64,000 nucleotides of DNA from Paenibacillus silagei. GTDB lineage: Bacteria > Bacillota > Bacilli > Paenibacillales > Paenibacillaceae. The notes beneath the pieces are model-generated. The model was not told where the DNA came from, ran no database searches, and saw nothing but the letters and a program-made list of their open reading frames with translations. The translations under genes were made by a program, and so were the position numbers. Shown here in pieces: positions 1 through 8,482 of the stretch (its first letter is position 1; every line of letters begins with the position of its first letter). The stretch covers positions 62,001 through 126,000 of the forward strand of contig NZ_JAGGLV010000003.1 in NCBI RefSeq assembly GCF_017874735.1. The letters are read 5' to 3'.

Positions 1-1098
1 AGACTGAGAATCACCAATACCCAGAACGTGTCTCTTACGCTGCCTGAGCTGAAGGGTACCATTAAGCTGGACAAAGAAAACCTGCCCGTGACTACAGAGC
101 TGTATATGGACAATAAGGATTCTTCTGTCCTTGCGCCAGGGAAGTCGGTGGAGCTGTATGTACTTGGCAAAATCGCCTATACCTCAGAGTTTCAGAATAT
201 GCGGATTGCCCTGAACGGCACACAGAATTCAGAGACCGTTCCGTTCCTGGATGTCAGCGTCAACAACTCGATTAACAGTATTCCTACCATCGAGAAAGAC
301 AAGAGCTACACCATTAGCGGCAAAGGCAAAACAGCCAGTGTACAGGAGAACCGGACAACGATCTATCAAGGGGAGAGCCATAATCTGGTGTACACAGAGC
401 TCTATCTGAGCAGTGAGGAGAAAAGACAGAGCAAAATGGCCCGTCTCCAGGCTTATTATAAGACCAAGGACGGCCAGTATTTCGAAGCAGGCACCAGCCA
501 GTCGGAGAACAGCGCGTCGCCGGGTGCCAAGCAGCTCGTGGTCCTGTGGGCCAAGGTGCCTAAGGCTACAGACCTCGCGGATGTCTTACTCTACCTCGGT
601 TCCGGTATCAAAGAGGGTAAGCTGATCGAGGCCAAGGAGGAAGCGACCGGATTCGTCAATGTGGCAGCGCTGCAGCTGAATCCGCAGGCTAACGTACCGA
701 AGAATACGCTGGAATCAACGGCATTATATCCTTATACGATTTCTGTTCTGACCTCTGAAGGCAAGCGGGTGAAGTCATCGGATACCTTGGATATTACTAT
801 GAACTACAGCCTGAGGAAGGATAACCTCTACGATGCAGGTGTGCTGGAGCATAAGCTGATTCTGCAGATTACCGATCCGTTCGGTATCGCTACTGAGAAG
901 GTTCTTACACTGGGCACAGACCTGATTGAAGGGACGAACAACCAGTATTCCTTCTCCCTCAGCAGACCCGTGTACAAGACGATGGACGGCGGCGCTTATA
1001 AGTTAGCCTTCTATGATGAATTCCAGGGTGAACGTCTGATGCTGGGCAGCCAGGCCTTTGGAGTCACCAACGTGGTTCCGAACAAGACACAGGAATAA
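1..1098 (+). CDS. C-terminal part of an unrecognised, probably secreted protein
   Basis: The reading frame is already open at base 1 and ends with TAA at 1096-1098, so the N-terminus lies outside the window; about 365 codons are visible. I recognise no domain. The visible part is rich in Thr, Ser, Val and alternating hydrophobic residues with no membrane segment, which suggests a beta-rich extracytoplasmic protein. It lies 54 bp upstream of an ABC ATPase gene in the same direction and is followed by a permease and a membrane-fusion adaptor. An accessory or substrate-binding role for that transporter is an inference from position only. Confidence 0.75.
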   Translation, partial: RLRITNTQNVSLTLPELKGTIKLDKENLPVTTELYMDNKDSSVLAPGKSVELYVLGKIAYTSEFQNMRIALNGTQNSETVPFLDVSVNNSINSIPTIEKDKSYTISGKGKTASVQENRTTIYQGESHNLVYTELYLSSEEKRQSKMARLQAYYKTKDGQYFEAGTSQSENSASPGAKQLVVLWAKVPKATDLADVLLYLGSGIKEGKLIEAKEEATGFVNVAALQLNPQANVPKNTLESTALYPYTISVLTSEGKRVKSSDTLDITMNYSLRKDNLYDAGVLEHKLILQITDPFGIATEKVLTLGTDLIEGTNNQYSFSLSRPVYKTMDGGAYKLAFYDEFQGERLMLGSQAFGVTNVVPNKTQE

Positions 1099-1152
1099 TC
1101 TTCATTCGCTCAACTAAAACATTCTTATATTTTTATAAAAGGAGCAGCTTCC

Positions 1153-2085
1153 ATGTTGCGTGTTGAAGATATTACGCATTCGTACAAAAGCGGTAATGAA
1201 TGGACCTCCGTTCTTCATGAAATCAATTTTTCCGTCAAAAAAGGAGAGATGGTTGCCCTGCTGGGCAGTTCAGGTTCCGGGAAGTCAACGCTTCTCAACC
1301 TGATGGCCGGCTTGATGAAGCCCACGGAAGGTCATATCTACATTGCTGATCAGGACATTGTGAAAATGGGCGAGAATAAGCTGGCCGAGTTCCGCCGCAA
1401 GAATATCGGATTTATCTTTCAGGCCTATGAGCTGATTACCAGCCTGACGGTCCGCGAGAACGTGGAGCTGCCGCTGGTCTTCCAGTCAGTCTCTCCCAGG
1501 GCACGCAAGGCCAAGGCGCTGGCGCTGCTGGAGCAGGTGGGAATTCCCGACAAGGCGGATCTCTTCCCCTCGCAGCTCTCCGGAGGACAGCAGCAGCGGG
1601 TCAGTATCGCCCGGTCGCTGATCACAGAGCCGTCGGTCATCTTCGCCGATGAACCGACGGGGAATCTGGATTCCAAGACTGAAGAAGAAATTATCGGTAT
1701 TCTGCTGAACCTGAACCGGACGATGAAGACGACTTTTATCGTCGTTACTCATGAATACAAGGTGGCTGAACAAATGCAGCGGATTTTCACGCTGAAGGAC
1801 GGCTTCCTGGTCACTGAATCGCAGGCAAAACCGCAAGCAGATATAAAACTGCAAAAAGAACCGCAGCTTGAGACGCAGACAGAAGTACAGGTTGAAGAGC
1901 AAATCGCTGAGGAAGCTGAACCGCAGACCATGGTAGAGGTTGAAGAACAATTAGCTGCAGGAGCTGAACAGGAAGCTGTAGAGCCAGTACCGCAGACAGC
2001 AGGAGCGGATGAAGATCCTCCGGCTGAGGAACCTGAACACCAGACCGCTGAGGAAGCTGATCCTGCAGAGGGAGGGAAGCCGTGA
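1153..2085 (+). CDS. ABC transporter ATP-binding protein (MacB/LolD type) with acidic tail
   Basis: This is a nucleotide-binding subunit that would power the FtsX-type permease encoded next. The Walker A motif GSSGSGKST lies at residues 38-46. The signature LSGGQQQRVSIARS, the Walker B stretch ADEPTGNLD and the switch VVTHE follow in normal order, so the ATPase is intact in about 225 residues. The remaining ~85 residues form a low-complexity Glu/Gln/Ala/Pro tail that the family normally lacks. The start is ATG with AAAAGGAG about 8 bp upstream. Its stop overlaps the GTG start of the permease by four bases (GTGA), indicating translational coupling. Confidence 0.93.
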   Translation: MLRVEDITHSYKSGNEWTSVLHEINFSVKKGEMVALLGSSGSGKSTLLNLMAGLMKPTEGHIYIADQDIVKMGENKLAEFRRKNIGFIFQAYELITSLTVRENVELPLVFQSVSPRARKAKALALLEQVGIPDKADLFPSQLSGGQQQRVSIARSLITEPSVIFADEPTGNLDSKTEEEIIGILLNLNRTMKTTFIVVTHEYKVAEQMQRIFTLKDGFLVTESQAKPQADIKLQKEPQLETQTEVQVEEQIAEEAEPQTMVEVEEQLAAGAEQEAVEPVPQTAGADEDPPAEEPEHQTAEEADPAEGGKP

Positions 2086-3473
2086 AGATCAGAGACATTT
2101 CACGGATGGCCTGGGAACAGGTCAAACGGCGCAAGGTGGTTACAGGTCTATGTATGACCGGGATATCCATCGGCTGCGCAGCAATTATCGTGGCTTTGAG
2201 TGTAGGCCAATCTGCACAGGTCTATGTAACGGAACAAGTTAATGCCAACTTCAAAATGGATGAGATTACAGTCTCGCCCGGCGGAGGACTTCCAACGAAC
2301 GGGAAGAGCGGAGGCGGAGGCGGCGGATCGGGTGAGGTAAATGAGAACCTCGACCCCGGCAAGCTGACCGATCAGAAGCTGAAGATCATCCAGGGGCTGA
2401 ATCATGTGAAGGCGGCTTCGCCTTTTCATCAAGCAGGATATCTGCAGATGGTAACCATAGACAACAAGATCTCCGATGTTCAGGTCGTTGTCGCCGATTT
2501 ACAGAAGCTGACGGCGTACGACCACAAGTTCAAGCAGGGAGGGGCGAATGGTCAGCTCGGATCCATTGTGCTCAATCACGGGGCTACACTGGGCCTGATT
2601 GACCTGGAGACCCGGCAGAAGCTGTTCGATCAGATGAGTGCGGATCCGTTCAATCAGGAGCTGTACCAGCAATATGACAAAATGGCCACTGTGCCTACTG
2701 AACTGTACCGCAAGCAGGTTCAGATTCAGGCGCAGGACTATAGCTCTACAACCCCGGTGTTCAAGCTTAGTTCGCCCCTGCAGATCTCCGGAATTCTGGC
2801 GCTTCCCAAGGGTATGGATGAACTGCGGTCATCCTATGAGAAGATTATGTATGTGTCTCCCGAGACCGCACAGCAGCTCTCCAAGGAGCTTGCGTTCGAT
2901 AATTCCACCACCAGTGTGCTTACGCTCCCGCCGGAGGGCAGCTATAACTCGATTACAGTCAAGGTGGACGATGTGGCGAACATTAAGCCGGTGGAGCAGA
3001 TGATTCAGAAGCTGTCCCTGAACGCTCAAGACAATCTGTTCCAGCAGGAGATGCTGAAGGAGCAATTTGATATGATCAAAATGGCGGCTCTCGGCATCGG
3101 GGTATTCATCCTGATCATCGCTTCCATCTCCATCATAGTGGCCATGACCATGTCCACCCACCAGCGGCGTCGCCAGATCGGGATTATGAAGGTCCTGGGG
3201 GCTAACATGGGGCAGATCCGTAACATGTTTATTACCGAAGCTGCGCTTCTGGGGCTGCTCGGGGGCATGCTGGGTGTTGCATTCTCCTATCTCATTGTGA
3301 TGGGGCTCAACAAGCTGGTAGGCAGTGCAGGGGACGGGATGAATTTCTTCATTCCGGCGATGAATCTGCCGGTCGGAATCTCCTTTGCTATTATGACGGG
3401 TGTACTGTCGGGGATCTATCCGGCGATCAGTGCCTCCAGAACCGATGCATTAACCGCTATTAAACGAGACTAA
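2082..3473 (+). CDS. ABC transporter permease, FtsX/MacB family
   Basis: 463-residue membrane subunit. One N-terminal transmembrane helix (about residues 20-40) is followed by a large extracytoplasmic MacB-type domain and three C-terminal helices (about 335-460) forming the FtsX core. A glycine-rich stretch (GKSGGGGGGSG, near residue 80) lies early in the outer domain and looks like a flexible linker. The GTG start overlaps the stop of the ATPase gene. Together with the downstream adaptor this makes a tripartite MacAB-like export system. The substrate cannot be read from the sequence; peptides, lipids or antibiotics are all possible for the family. Confidence 0.92.
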   Translation: MKIRDISRMAWEQVKRRKVVTGLCMTGISIGCAAIIVALSVGQSAQVYVTEQVNANFKMDEITVSPGGGLPTNGKSGGGGGGSGEVNENLDPGKLTDQKLKIIQGLNHVKAASPFHQAGYLQMVTIDNKISDVQVVVADLQKLTAYDHKFKQGGANGQLGSIVLNHGATLGLIDLETRQKLFDQMSADPFNQELYQQYDKMATVPTELYRKQVQIQAQDYSSTTPVFKLSSPLQISGILALPKGMDELRSSYEKIMYVSPETAQQLSKELAFDNSTTSVLTLPPEGSYNSITVKVDDVANIKPVEQMIQKLSLNAQDNLFQQEMLKEQFDMIKMAALGIGVFILIIASISIIVAMTMSTHQRRRQIGIMKVLGANMGQIRNMFITEAALLGLLGGMLGVAFSYLIVMGLNKLVGSAGDGMNFFIPAMNLPVGISFAIMTGVLSGIYPAISASRTDALTAIKRD

Positions 3474-3500
3474 CCCTAAGCTAGAAAGGAAGCCGAAACG

Positions 3501-4601
3501 ATGAAGAGGACTCTAAAGAAGAGCCTGAAATGGATCATAATCTTAGGTATCATCGGAACTGCCGGTTATTTCGGATATACCAAATTCTTCAAGGCGGATG
3601 AGACCGCTGATCTCCCGCCTGAACCGATGCAGGTGATCAGCTTCCCGGTAACGGAAGAGACGTTAACCAGCTCAGTGCAGATCAAAGGCAGATCGCAATA
3701 CCAGAAGGAGACGCTGGTGTATGCCCCCTTTGCTTCCAAGGTGACTGCCTGGAAGGTGGAGAACGGGGCACAGGTGAAAAAGGGCCAGGTGCTCTTCACC
3801 CTGGATCAGAGCACACTCCGTAATGAGATTGCCACGGCGGAGGCAGCCGCCCGCAAGGCGAAGCTGGAGGGGGAACTGAATGCTTTTGTCGCGCAGCAGG
3901 AGGATGATTCTTCGGCCCCGGCCGGTACAGAAGCGGAACGGCTGAAGGCCTTGGCTGCCCAGGAAACCGCCCGTCTGAGTGATGAGCTGAACCAGGTGAA
4001 CGCCGAGATTCAAGCCAAAGAGCTTACGGAGAAGAAGGCGAAGCTGAGCACTGCGGTATACCATGCTCCGGAGAACGGCATCTTCCTCTTCGACAGCAGT
4101 ACGGAACGGCCGCAGACCGTCACCGACAATCAGTACATCGGTAAGATTGTGGACACGAACAAAGTAGAGTTCATAGCACAGGTAGGGGAGCAGGATATCT
4201 TCCGTATCAAAAAGGGCATGAAGGTAAAGGTGAAGATGACCGCCGTAAAAGATCTGGTCCTGGACGGAGAGGTAACCGGAGTGGCCAAGTTCGCCACGAC
4301 GACCACCGGACAGAACACAGCCGGCCAGCTTCCGCAATTCGAGGTGGTCATCTCCATGCAGCCGGACGAGCATTTGATGGGCGGCCTCAGCCTGAGCGGA
4401 GACGTCGAGACCTCACGCAAAGAGAAGGCGGTAGTTGTATCCAATATCGCCGTCATCCGTGAAGGGGATCTGGCCTTCGTTATGGTGGACAAAGGAAACG
4501 GCCAATACGAACGCAAAGAGATCAAGACTGGAATGGAAACGACCGATAAAACAGAGGTGCTGTCGGGACTGAAGGCAGGAGACACGGTGGTTCTGCAGTA
4601 G
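3501..4601 (+). CDS. Membrane-fusion/efflux adaptor protein (MacA/HlyD-like)
   Basis: 366 residues. An N-terminal membrane anchor (about residues 11-26) is followed by a lipoyl-type beta segment (near 75-100), an Ala/Glu-rich helical hairpin (about 110-175), a second lipoyl half and a beta-barrel region. This is the order expected for periplasmic adaptors, which in Gram-positives sit on the outer face of the membrane. The ATG start has AAAGGAAG upstream. It is the last gene of the ATPase-permease-adaptor operon and is followed by a strong terminator. Confidence 0.9.
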   Translation: MKRTLKKSLKWIIILGIIGTAGYFGYTKFFKADETADLPPEPMQVISFPVTEETLTSSVQIKGRSQYQKETLVYAPFASKVTAWKVENGAQVKKGQVLFTLDQSTLRNEIATAEAAARKAKLEGELNAFVAQQEDDSSAPAGTEAERLKALAAQETARLSDELNQVNAEIQAKELTEKKAKLSTAVYHAPENGIFLFDSSTERPQTVTDNQYIGKIVDTNKVEFIAQVGEQDIFRIKKGMKVKVKMTAVKDLVLDGEVTGVAKFATTTTGQNTAGQLPQFEVVISMQPDEHLMGGLSLSGDVETSRKEKAVVVSNIAVIREGDLAFVMVDKGNGQYERKEIKTGMETTDKTEVLSGLKAGDTVVLQ

Positions 4602-4633
4602 TTGATAGCAGATGATGGGCCCAAACCGTATAT

Positions 4634-4675
4634 AGCCCCAAACCTGGTTGATTGCCGGGTTTGGGGCTTTTTGAA
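4634..4675 (+). terminator. Rho-independent terminator after efflux operon
   Basis: The arms AGCCCCAAACC and GGGTTTGGGGCT pair around a short loop and are followed by a T run. It lies 33 bp after the adaptor stop codon. Confidence 0.9.
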
Positions 4676-4689
4676 TAGAAAGTATAGGC

Positions 4690-4910
4690 GTGAGTGGCGC
4701 GCGGCGGATCATCTAAGTGGAAATAGTACATCTAATTTATGGTCGCAGGAACAATTACTTATAGCAGTTGGATAAATAACACTTAATCAGACCGAATTCT
4801 GTTGAGATTATGGGACTTGGTGGATTAAATGTACTTTTTCCAACTGCTTCCCCACAGCGCATGGTTTCGGCTTAATTAAGTGCCTTTTTTCCAACTCTGA
4901 CGGTTCATCC
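4690..4910. repeat. Dispersed AT-rich intergenic repeat, copy 1
   Basis: This gene-free stretch shares several blocks, in the same order, with 52781-52925. The blocks are GGCGGATCAT and then CAGTTGGATAAA followed by ACACTTAAT (4769-4792 here, about 52845-52870 there). A second, inverted-looking TTTTTCCAACT block recurs inside it at about 4833 and 4889. I see no open frame of note. It resembles a decayed intergenic repeat; its function is unknown. Confidence 0.55.
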
Positions 4911-4979
4911 CACGGGTTAGTGGAGTAATCTCCCCCTAAGTATATAAATGGTTGAGAGTGTACCGATTCCGCGTGTTAA

Positions 4980-6326
4980 CTACTTGTTCTGCTGATACGG
5001 CTTACGCCAAGCCTGGATGTCACGGTTCAGTCCGGCGAGATCTGGCAAGGGCACCGCTTCGTCCGTTAACTGATACTTGGCCTTCAGCGCCAGAATCCGG
5101 TAGACACTCTCGTCAATCCGTGCTTCGGAGATGCGGCCGTTCTTGACACTGTCCAGCAGTGCGGCGCGTACGGCTTGCTCGTTCTTGTATTCATGCGCGA
5201 CAAGCAGGATATCGCTTCCGGCCAGCACGGTATCTACTGCCGCAGCAGGGAGACTGTAATTCTTGACGATTGCGCCCATGGTCATGTCATCCGTAATAAC
5301 TACCCCTTCGTATCCCATCAGCCCGCGGAGCTGCTGGCCGATAATCACTTGGGACAGGGAGGCGGGCTTGTCCGGGTCGAGCTTCGGATATAGAATATGG
5401 GCCACCATTACAGCATCAGCCTTCTCCCGGATCGCTGCCTGGAATGGGAGCCATTCCAGTTCTGCCAGTTGGGCCTCTGTCTTGTTGATGACCGGCAGCT
5501 CCAGGTGTGAGTCTACCGAGGTATCGCCATGGCCTGGATAATGCTTGACCACGGGAATAACGCCTTCACGCTTGAGCCCCTGCATCTCGGCAATGCCGAG
5601 CCGGGTGACCAGCTCTGCGTTGCTGCCGAAGGAACGGTCACCAATTACCGGATTATCCGGGTTGCTGTTGATGTCGAGCACCGGCGCGAAGTCCATATTG
5701 AAGCCGGAGGATTTCACCGCCCGGGCAAGCAGTTTGCCCATCGTTCCGGCAGCGGCGGCATCATCTCCTCTGCCGACTGCCGCGTTCGAAGGGAAGGCGG
5801 CGTAGTCATCGGGGAGACGGCTGACCTTGCCGCCCTCCTGATCGACACTCATGAACAGCGGTGCGGGATTCCCCGCATTGCTCTGCTTCAGAGCGTTGGT
5901 CAGCTGCACCAGCTCCTTCAGGCTGCCGACATTATTAGAATACAGAATGATTCCGCCCACCTTATCTTCGGCAATCATCTTCCGCGCTTCAGCACCTGCT
6001 GTTTTGCCTTGGATGCCCACCAGCAGCATCTGCCCGATCTTCTCCTCCAGATTCATTCCCGCGAGCTTCCGGGAGATGGGGTCAGGAGTGGCTGAAGCCT
6101 CAGGTGACGGGGTCACTGGGGCATCGGTTGCCACAGGCACAGGCGTCTGTGCGGCAGCCGGAGAGGCTGACACCGCTGCCTGGGAGGAGCCTGCGTTTGT
6201 CAGTTGTGCTGAATTTCCATTCCCCTCACAGCCGCTTGCCAGCAGCAGAGAGGCAGAGGCAGCGAGCAGGAGGAGAGCGCGGCGGGGGGAAGTATTGTTT
6301 ATTTTTTGACGGCTGAACCATTTCAT
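4980..6326 (-). CDS. Glycoside hydrolase family 3 lipoprotein, beta-N-acetylhexosaminidase (NagZ-like)
   Basis: 448 residues with an N-terminal lipoprotein signal (LLLASGC, lipidated Cys at about residue 33). A Ser/Ala/Thr/Pro linker follows, then a GH3 TIM barrel. The NagZ signature KHYPGHGDTSVDSH and the segment VITDDMTMGA, which carries the expected catalytic Asp, are present. NagZ-type enzymes remove N-acetylglucosamine from peptidoglycan fragments, here presumably at the outer membrane face. It is monocistronic and divergent from ferritin. The start ATG is preceded by AAGGAAG on the minus strand. The exact substrate is inferred from the motif. Confidence 0.92.
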   Translation of the reverse strand: MKWFSRQKINNTSPRRALLLLAASASLLLASGCEGNGNSAQLTNAGSSQAAVSASPAAAQTPVPVATDAPVTPSPEASATPDPISRKLAGMNLEEKIGQMLLVGIQGKTAGAEARKMIAEDKVGGIILYSNNVGSLKELVQLTNALKQSNAGNPAPLFMSVDQEGGKVSRLPDDYAAFPSNAAVGRGDDAAAAGTMGKLLARAVKSSGFNMDFAPVLDINSNPDNPVIGDRSFGSNAELVTRLGIAEMQGLKREGVIPVVKHYPGHGDTSVDSHLELPVINKTEAQLAELEWLPFQAAIREKADAVMVAHILYPKLDPDKPASLSQVIIGQQLRGLMGYEGVVITDDMTMGAIVKNYSLPAAAVDTVLAGSDILLVAHEYKNEQAVRAALLDSVKNGRISEARIDESVYRILALKAKYQLTDEAVPLPDLAGLNRDIQAWRKPYQQNK

Positions 6327-6346
6327 AGGGGGAATCTTCCTTTCGA

Positions 6347-6376
6347 TTGCGGTTTGGCGGATAAGGATGATAGAAT
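6347..6376 (+). promoter_or_regulatory. Possible sigma-A promoter for ferritin gene
   Basis: TTGCGG and TAGAAT are separated by 18 bp, about 65 bp before the ferritin start, in the gap shared with the divergent GH3 gene. The match is moderate. Confidence 0.4.
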
Positions 6377-6441
6377 GAATAAGACATTACATATGAACTG
6401 CTTCAAGCATAATCAATACTATAGGATGAGGTGACCTGTCA

Positions 6442-6945
6442 ATGAAAGAGCAATTAATGAACACGCTTAATGAACAAATGAATTTCGAATTCTATTCTGC
6501 TCATGTCTATCTTGCGATGGCTGCGTATTGTTCCGGTGAGAGCCTGGACGGATTCGCCAATTTCTTTCTGGTACAGGCTGAAGAAGAACGGTTCCATGCC
6601 ATGAAAATCTACAAATTCCTGAATGACCGCGATTACCGGGCCACCCTTGCGGCGATGCCTGAACCGAACAATGAGTATAGCTCCATGCTGGATGCGTTCG
6701 AGCATGCCTTCGCCCATGAGCAGCAGAATACGAAGAAATTCTATCATCTGGCGGATTTGGCCCTGGATGAACGGGAGCATGCGACCATCTATTTCCTGAA
6801 ATGGTTCATTGATGAGCAGGTGGAAGAAGAGGCACTCTTCAGCAACATTATCGCCAAGCTCAAACGGATCGAAACCGACAGCAATGCCTTCTATATGCTG
6901 GATGCAGAATTTGCAGGACGTTCATTTACACCGCCAGCGGAGTAG
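6442..6945 (+). CDS. Ferritin (non-haem iron storage protein)
   Basis: 167 residues, the normal length of bacterial non-haem ferritin, forming a four-helix bundle. Ferroxidase ligands are visible: Glu in NFEFYSAHVYLAM near residue 17, Glu and His in EEERFHAMK near 50, and Glu in the later EHEQQNTKKF and EEEALF helices. It would oxidise Fe(II) and store the mineral in a 24-mer in the cytoplasm. ATG follows GATGAGGTGA by about 9 bp. It is monocistronic with its own terminator. No Fur or PerR box was convincingly seen. Confidence 0.95.
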   Translation: MKEQLMNTLNEQMNFEFYSAHVYLAMAAYCSGESLDGFANFFLVQAEEERFHAMKIYKFLNDRDYRATLAAMPEPNNEYSSMLDAFEHAFAHEQQNTKKFYHLADLALDEREHATIYFLKWFIDEQVEEEALFSNIIAKLKRIETDSNAFYMLDAEFAGRSFTPPAE

Positions 6946-6979
6946 AGGACAGCTAGGGTAACCATTCATACGCAAGCTT

Positions 6980-7017
6980 AGCGGCATTCTCCTGAAGAGG
7001 GGGAAGCCGCTTTTTTG
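6980..7017 (+). terminator. Terminator after ferritin
   Basis: AGCGGC and GCCGCT flank a partly paired middle section, followed by TTTTTT. Confidence 0.85.
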
Positions 7018-7072
7018 TGTGCAAATATAAGAAATTATATGTTTCACACGATAACTTATCCTTCTATTTCTC

Positions 7073-7117
7073 GCTGAAACGGTACCGTCCTTGAGAGGAC
7101 GGGAACGCCGTTTCTGC
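7073..7117 (-). repeat. REP-like palindrome, copy 1
   Basis: This imperfect inverted repeat (GAAACGG, then CCGTCCT, paired with AGGACGG and CCGTTTC) has an asymmetric internal loop. Its reverse complement matches the element at 21522-21562 nearly base for base, so the two copies are in opposite orientation. It has no T run and does not look like an ordinary terminator. Confidence 0.6.
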
Positions 7118-7350
7118 TTGGCTGACCTAAGGTCCCCATATACTTAGACTACGTTTTGCGAGAAAAGTTACACGGCCTGTCAGCAGCAGATGGACTGCAA
7201 AGTTGAACAAGGGCAAAGAATGTAGGAAGTGGCAACTTACTTCCGGGCTCCCAACTCTATTTAGCGGGGTTAACTCTTGCGCTGTCCGGCAACACTGTTT
7301 CTCTAGACCCACCCGTAAGTCAGCGTGTAGTATGGAACAATACTAATCTT
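7118..7350 (+). other. Unexplained 230-bp gap before the CDF transporter
   Basis: There is no convincing reading frame on either strand. A short hairpin (TAGTAT/ATACTA, about 7328-7344) lies next to the ribosome site of the downstream gene. The transporter family is sometimes controlled by metal-sensing leaders, but I could not match this stretch to the yybP-ykoY or NiCo riboswitch consensus. Confidence 0.3.
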
Positions 7351-7365
7351 TGGAGGTCCTTTTTC

Positions 7366-8229
7366 TTGGAAAATTACAGCGATATCAAACAAAGTGAAAA
7401 AGGAGCATGGCTAAGTCTTTTAGCATACATACTCTTATCTGCAGTCAAATTATTCATAGGAACGGTGTCAGGCTCTCAGGCACTCCTGGCTGACGGGCTG
7501 AATAACAGCACCGACATTATTGCTTCCCTGGCCATTCTGACCGGACTCAGGATTTCCCGCAGACCCCCGGATTCGAACCATGGCTATGGTCATTTCAGAG
7601 CAGAGACAGTTGCCGCACTGGTCGCCTCTTTTATCATGATTGCTGTAGGCTTCCAAGTGCTCTATCAGGGTGTGAACAAATTCATTCAGCCTGTGCTGGA
7701 GACCCCTGATCTGATTGCAGCGTGGACGGCAGCTGCCTGTGCTGTGGTTATGATCGCCGTATACCGGTACAACATCAGGCTTGCCCGCAAGCTCAACAGC
7801 AATGCCATGCATGCAGTGGCACAGGATAACCGTTCGGATGCGCTGGTCAGCATGGGAGCCTTCATTGGTATTATCGGCTCACAGTTCGGCATTCCCTGGT
7901 TAGATCCGCTCACAGCTACGATTGTCGGATTGCTGATCTGCAAGACGGCCTGGGATATTTTCCGCAAAGCTACACATGACCTCACCGACGGCTTCGATGC
8001 CGGTAAGCTGGAACTGATGAAGCAGACAGTAGCTGAGATTGAAGGTGTGGAGTCGATTAAGGATATCAAAGCCCGTATTCACGGTAATAATGTGCTGGTC
8101 GATACTACAGTACTGGTGGATTCCAGTCTGAATGTGGTGCAGAGTCACGATATTACGGAGGAGATCGAAGATCAGCTTAAGGACCGTCATCAGGTCGCTA
8201 CCGTACTCGTCCACATCGAACCGATGTGA
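7366..8229 (+). CDS. Cation diffusion facilitator family transporter (metal efflux)
   Basis: 287 residues with about five to six membrane helices in the first 210 residues and a cytoplasmic ferredoxin-like tail of about 80. Metal-site Asp residues are seen in LADGLNNSTD (helix 2) and the second pair in DNRSDALVS (helix 5). The C-terminal domain ends with VLVHIEP, typical of the family. It would exchange Zn, Mn, Fe or Co for protons across the membrane; the metal cannot be told. The start is TTG at 7366, chosen because GGAGGT lies 8 bp before it. It is monocistronic. Confidence 0.93.
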   Translation: MENYSDIKQSEKGAWLSLLAYILLSAVKLFIGTVSGSQALLADGLNNSTDIIASLAILTGLRISRRPPDSNHGYGHFRAETVAALVASFIMIAVGFQVLYQGVNKFIQPVLETPDLIAAWTAAACAVVMIAVYRYNIRLARKLNSNAMHAVAQDNRSDALVSMGAFIGIIGSQFGIPWLDPLTATIVGLLICKTAWDIFRKATHDLTDGFDAGKLELMKQTVAEIEGVESIKDIKARIHGNNVLVDTTVLVDSSLNVVQSHDITEEIEDQLKDRHQVATVLVHIEPM

Positions 8230-8264
8230 TCAACAGGTGTACAACAAGAATAGGTTATATGAAT

Positions 8265-8294
8265 TGCCTTGCCTTCGGGTGGGGCATTTTTTTG
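8265..8294 (+). terminator. Terminator after CDF transporter
   Basis: TGCCTTGCC-TTCG-GGTGGGGCA, with wobble pairs and a TTCG tetraloop, is followed by a run of seven Ts. Confidence 0.85.
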
Positions 8295-8332
8295 TGCTAG
8301 ATAAGGCGCACTAAAGAAATTAACGAACAGCA

Positions 8333-8482
8333 AAAAGAAGCGGAGGGGAAATTTGGAACTGTAGGAGCGATAGCGATCGCCTTTGTCACCGGATTTCTAC
8401 CACGAATAGTGGTTTAAATCAAGAAATCTGGGGGCGGGCAGCGGCCGGAAGTCCAAATATTCACCGCAGCGACGACCAAGCT
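8333..8482 (+). repeat. Interspersed structured element, copy 1 (candidate RNA)
   Basis: Roughly 140-150 nt that recur at 16181-16313 and 62411-62557. Shared blocks are GGAGGGGAA..TTTGGAACTG at the 5' end and GGCCGGAAGTCCAA..ATTCACCGCAG at the 3' end. Hairpins seen here: GCGAT-AGCG-ATCGC, and ACCAC-GAATA-GTGGT nested inside GGATTTCT/AGAAATCT. The outer ends can pair (GCGG with CCGC, ATTTGGA with TCCAAAT). In the other copies both small hairpins have the GC version of the same pair. It ends 120 bp before the NUDIX gene. Confidence 0.75.

Noticed and set aside
3672..4373. 233-codon minus-strand frame opposite the adaptor gene
   Set aside because: Shadow of a GC-rich coding gene that has clear domain motifs on the plus strand.
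7118..7350. yybP-ykoY or NiCo riboswitch before the CDF gene
   Set aside because: Position would suit, but I could not place the conserved bases of either class.
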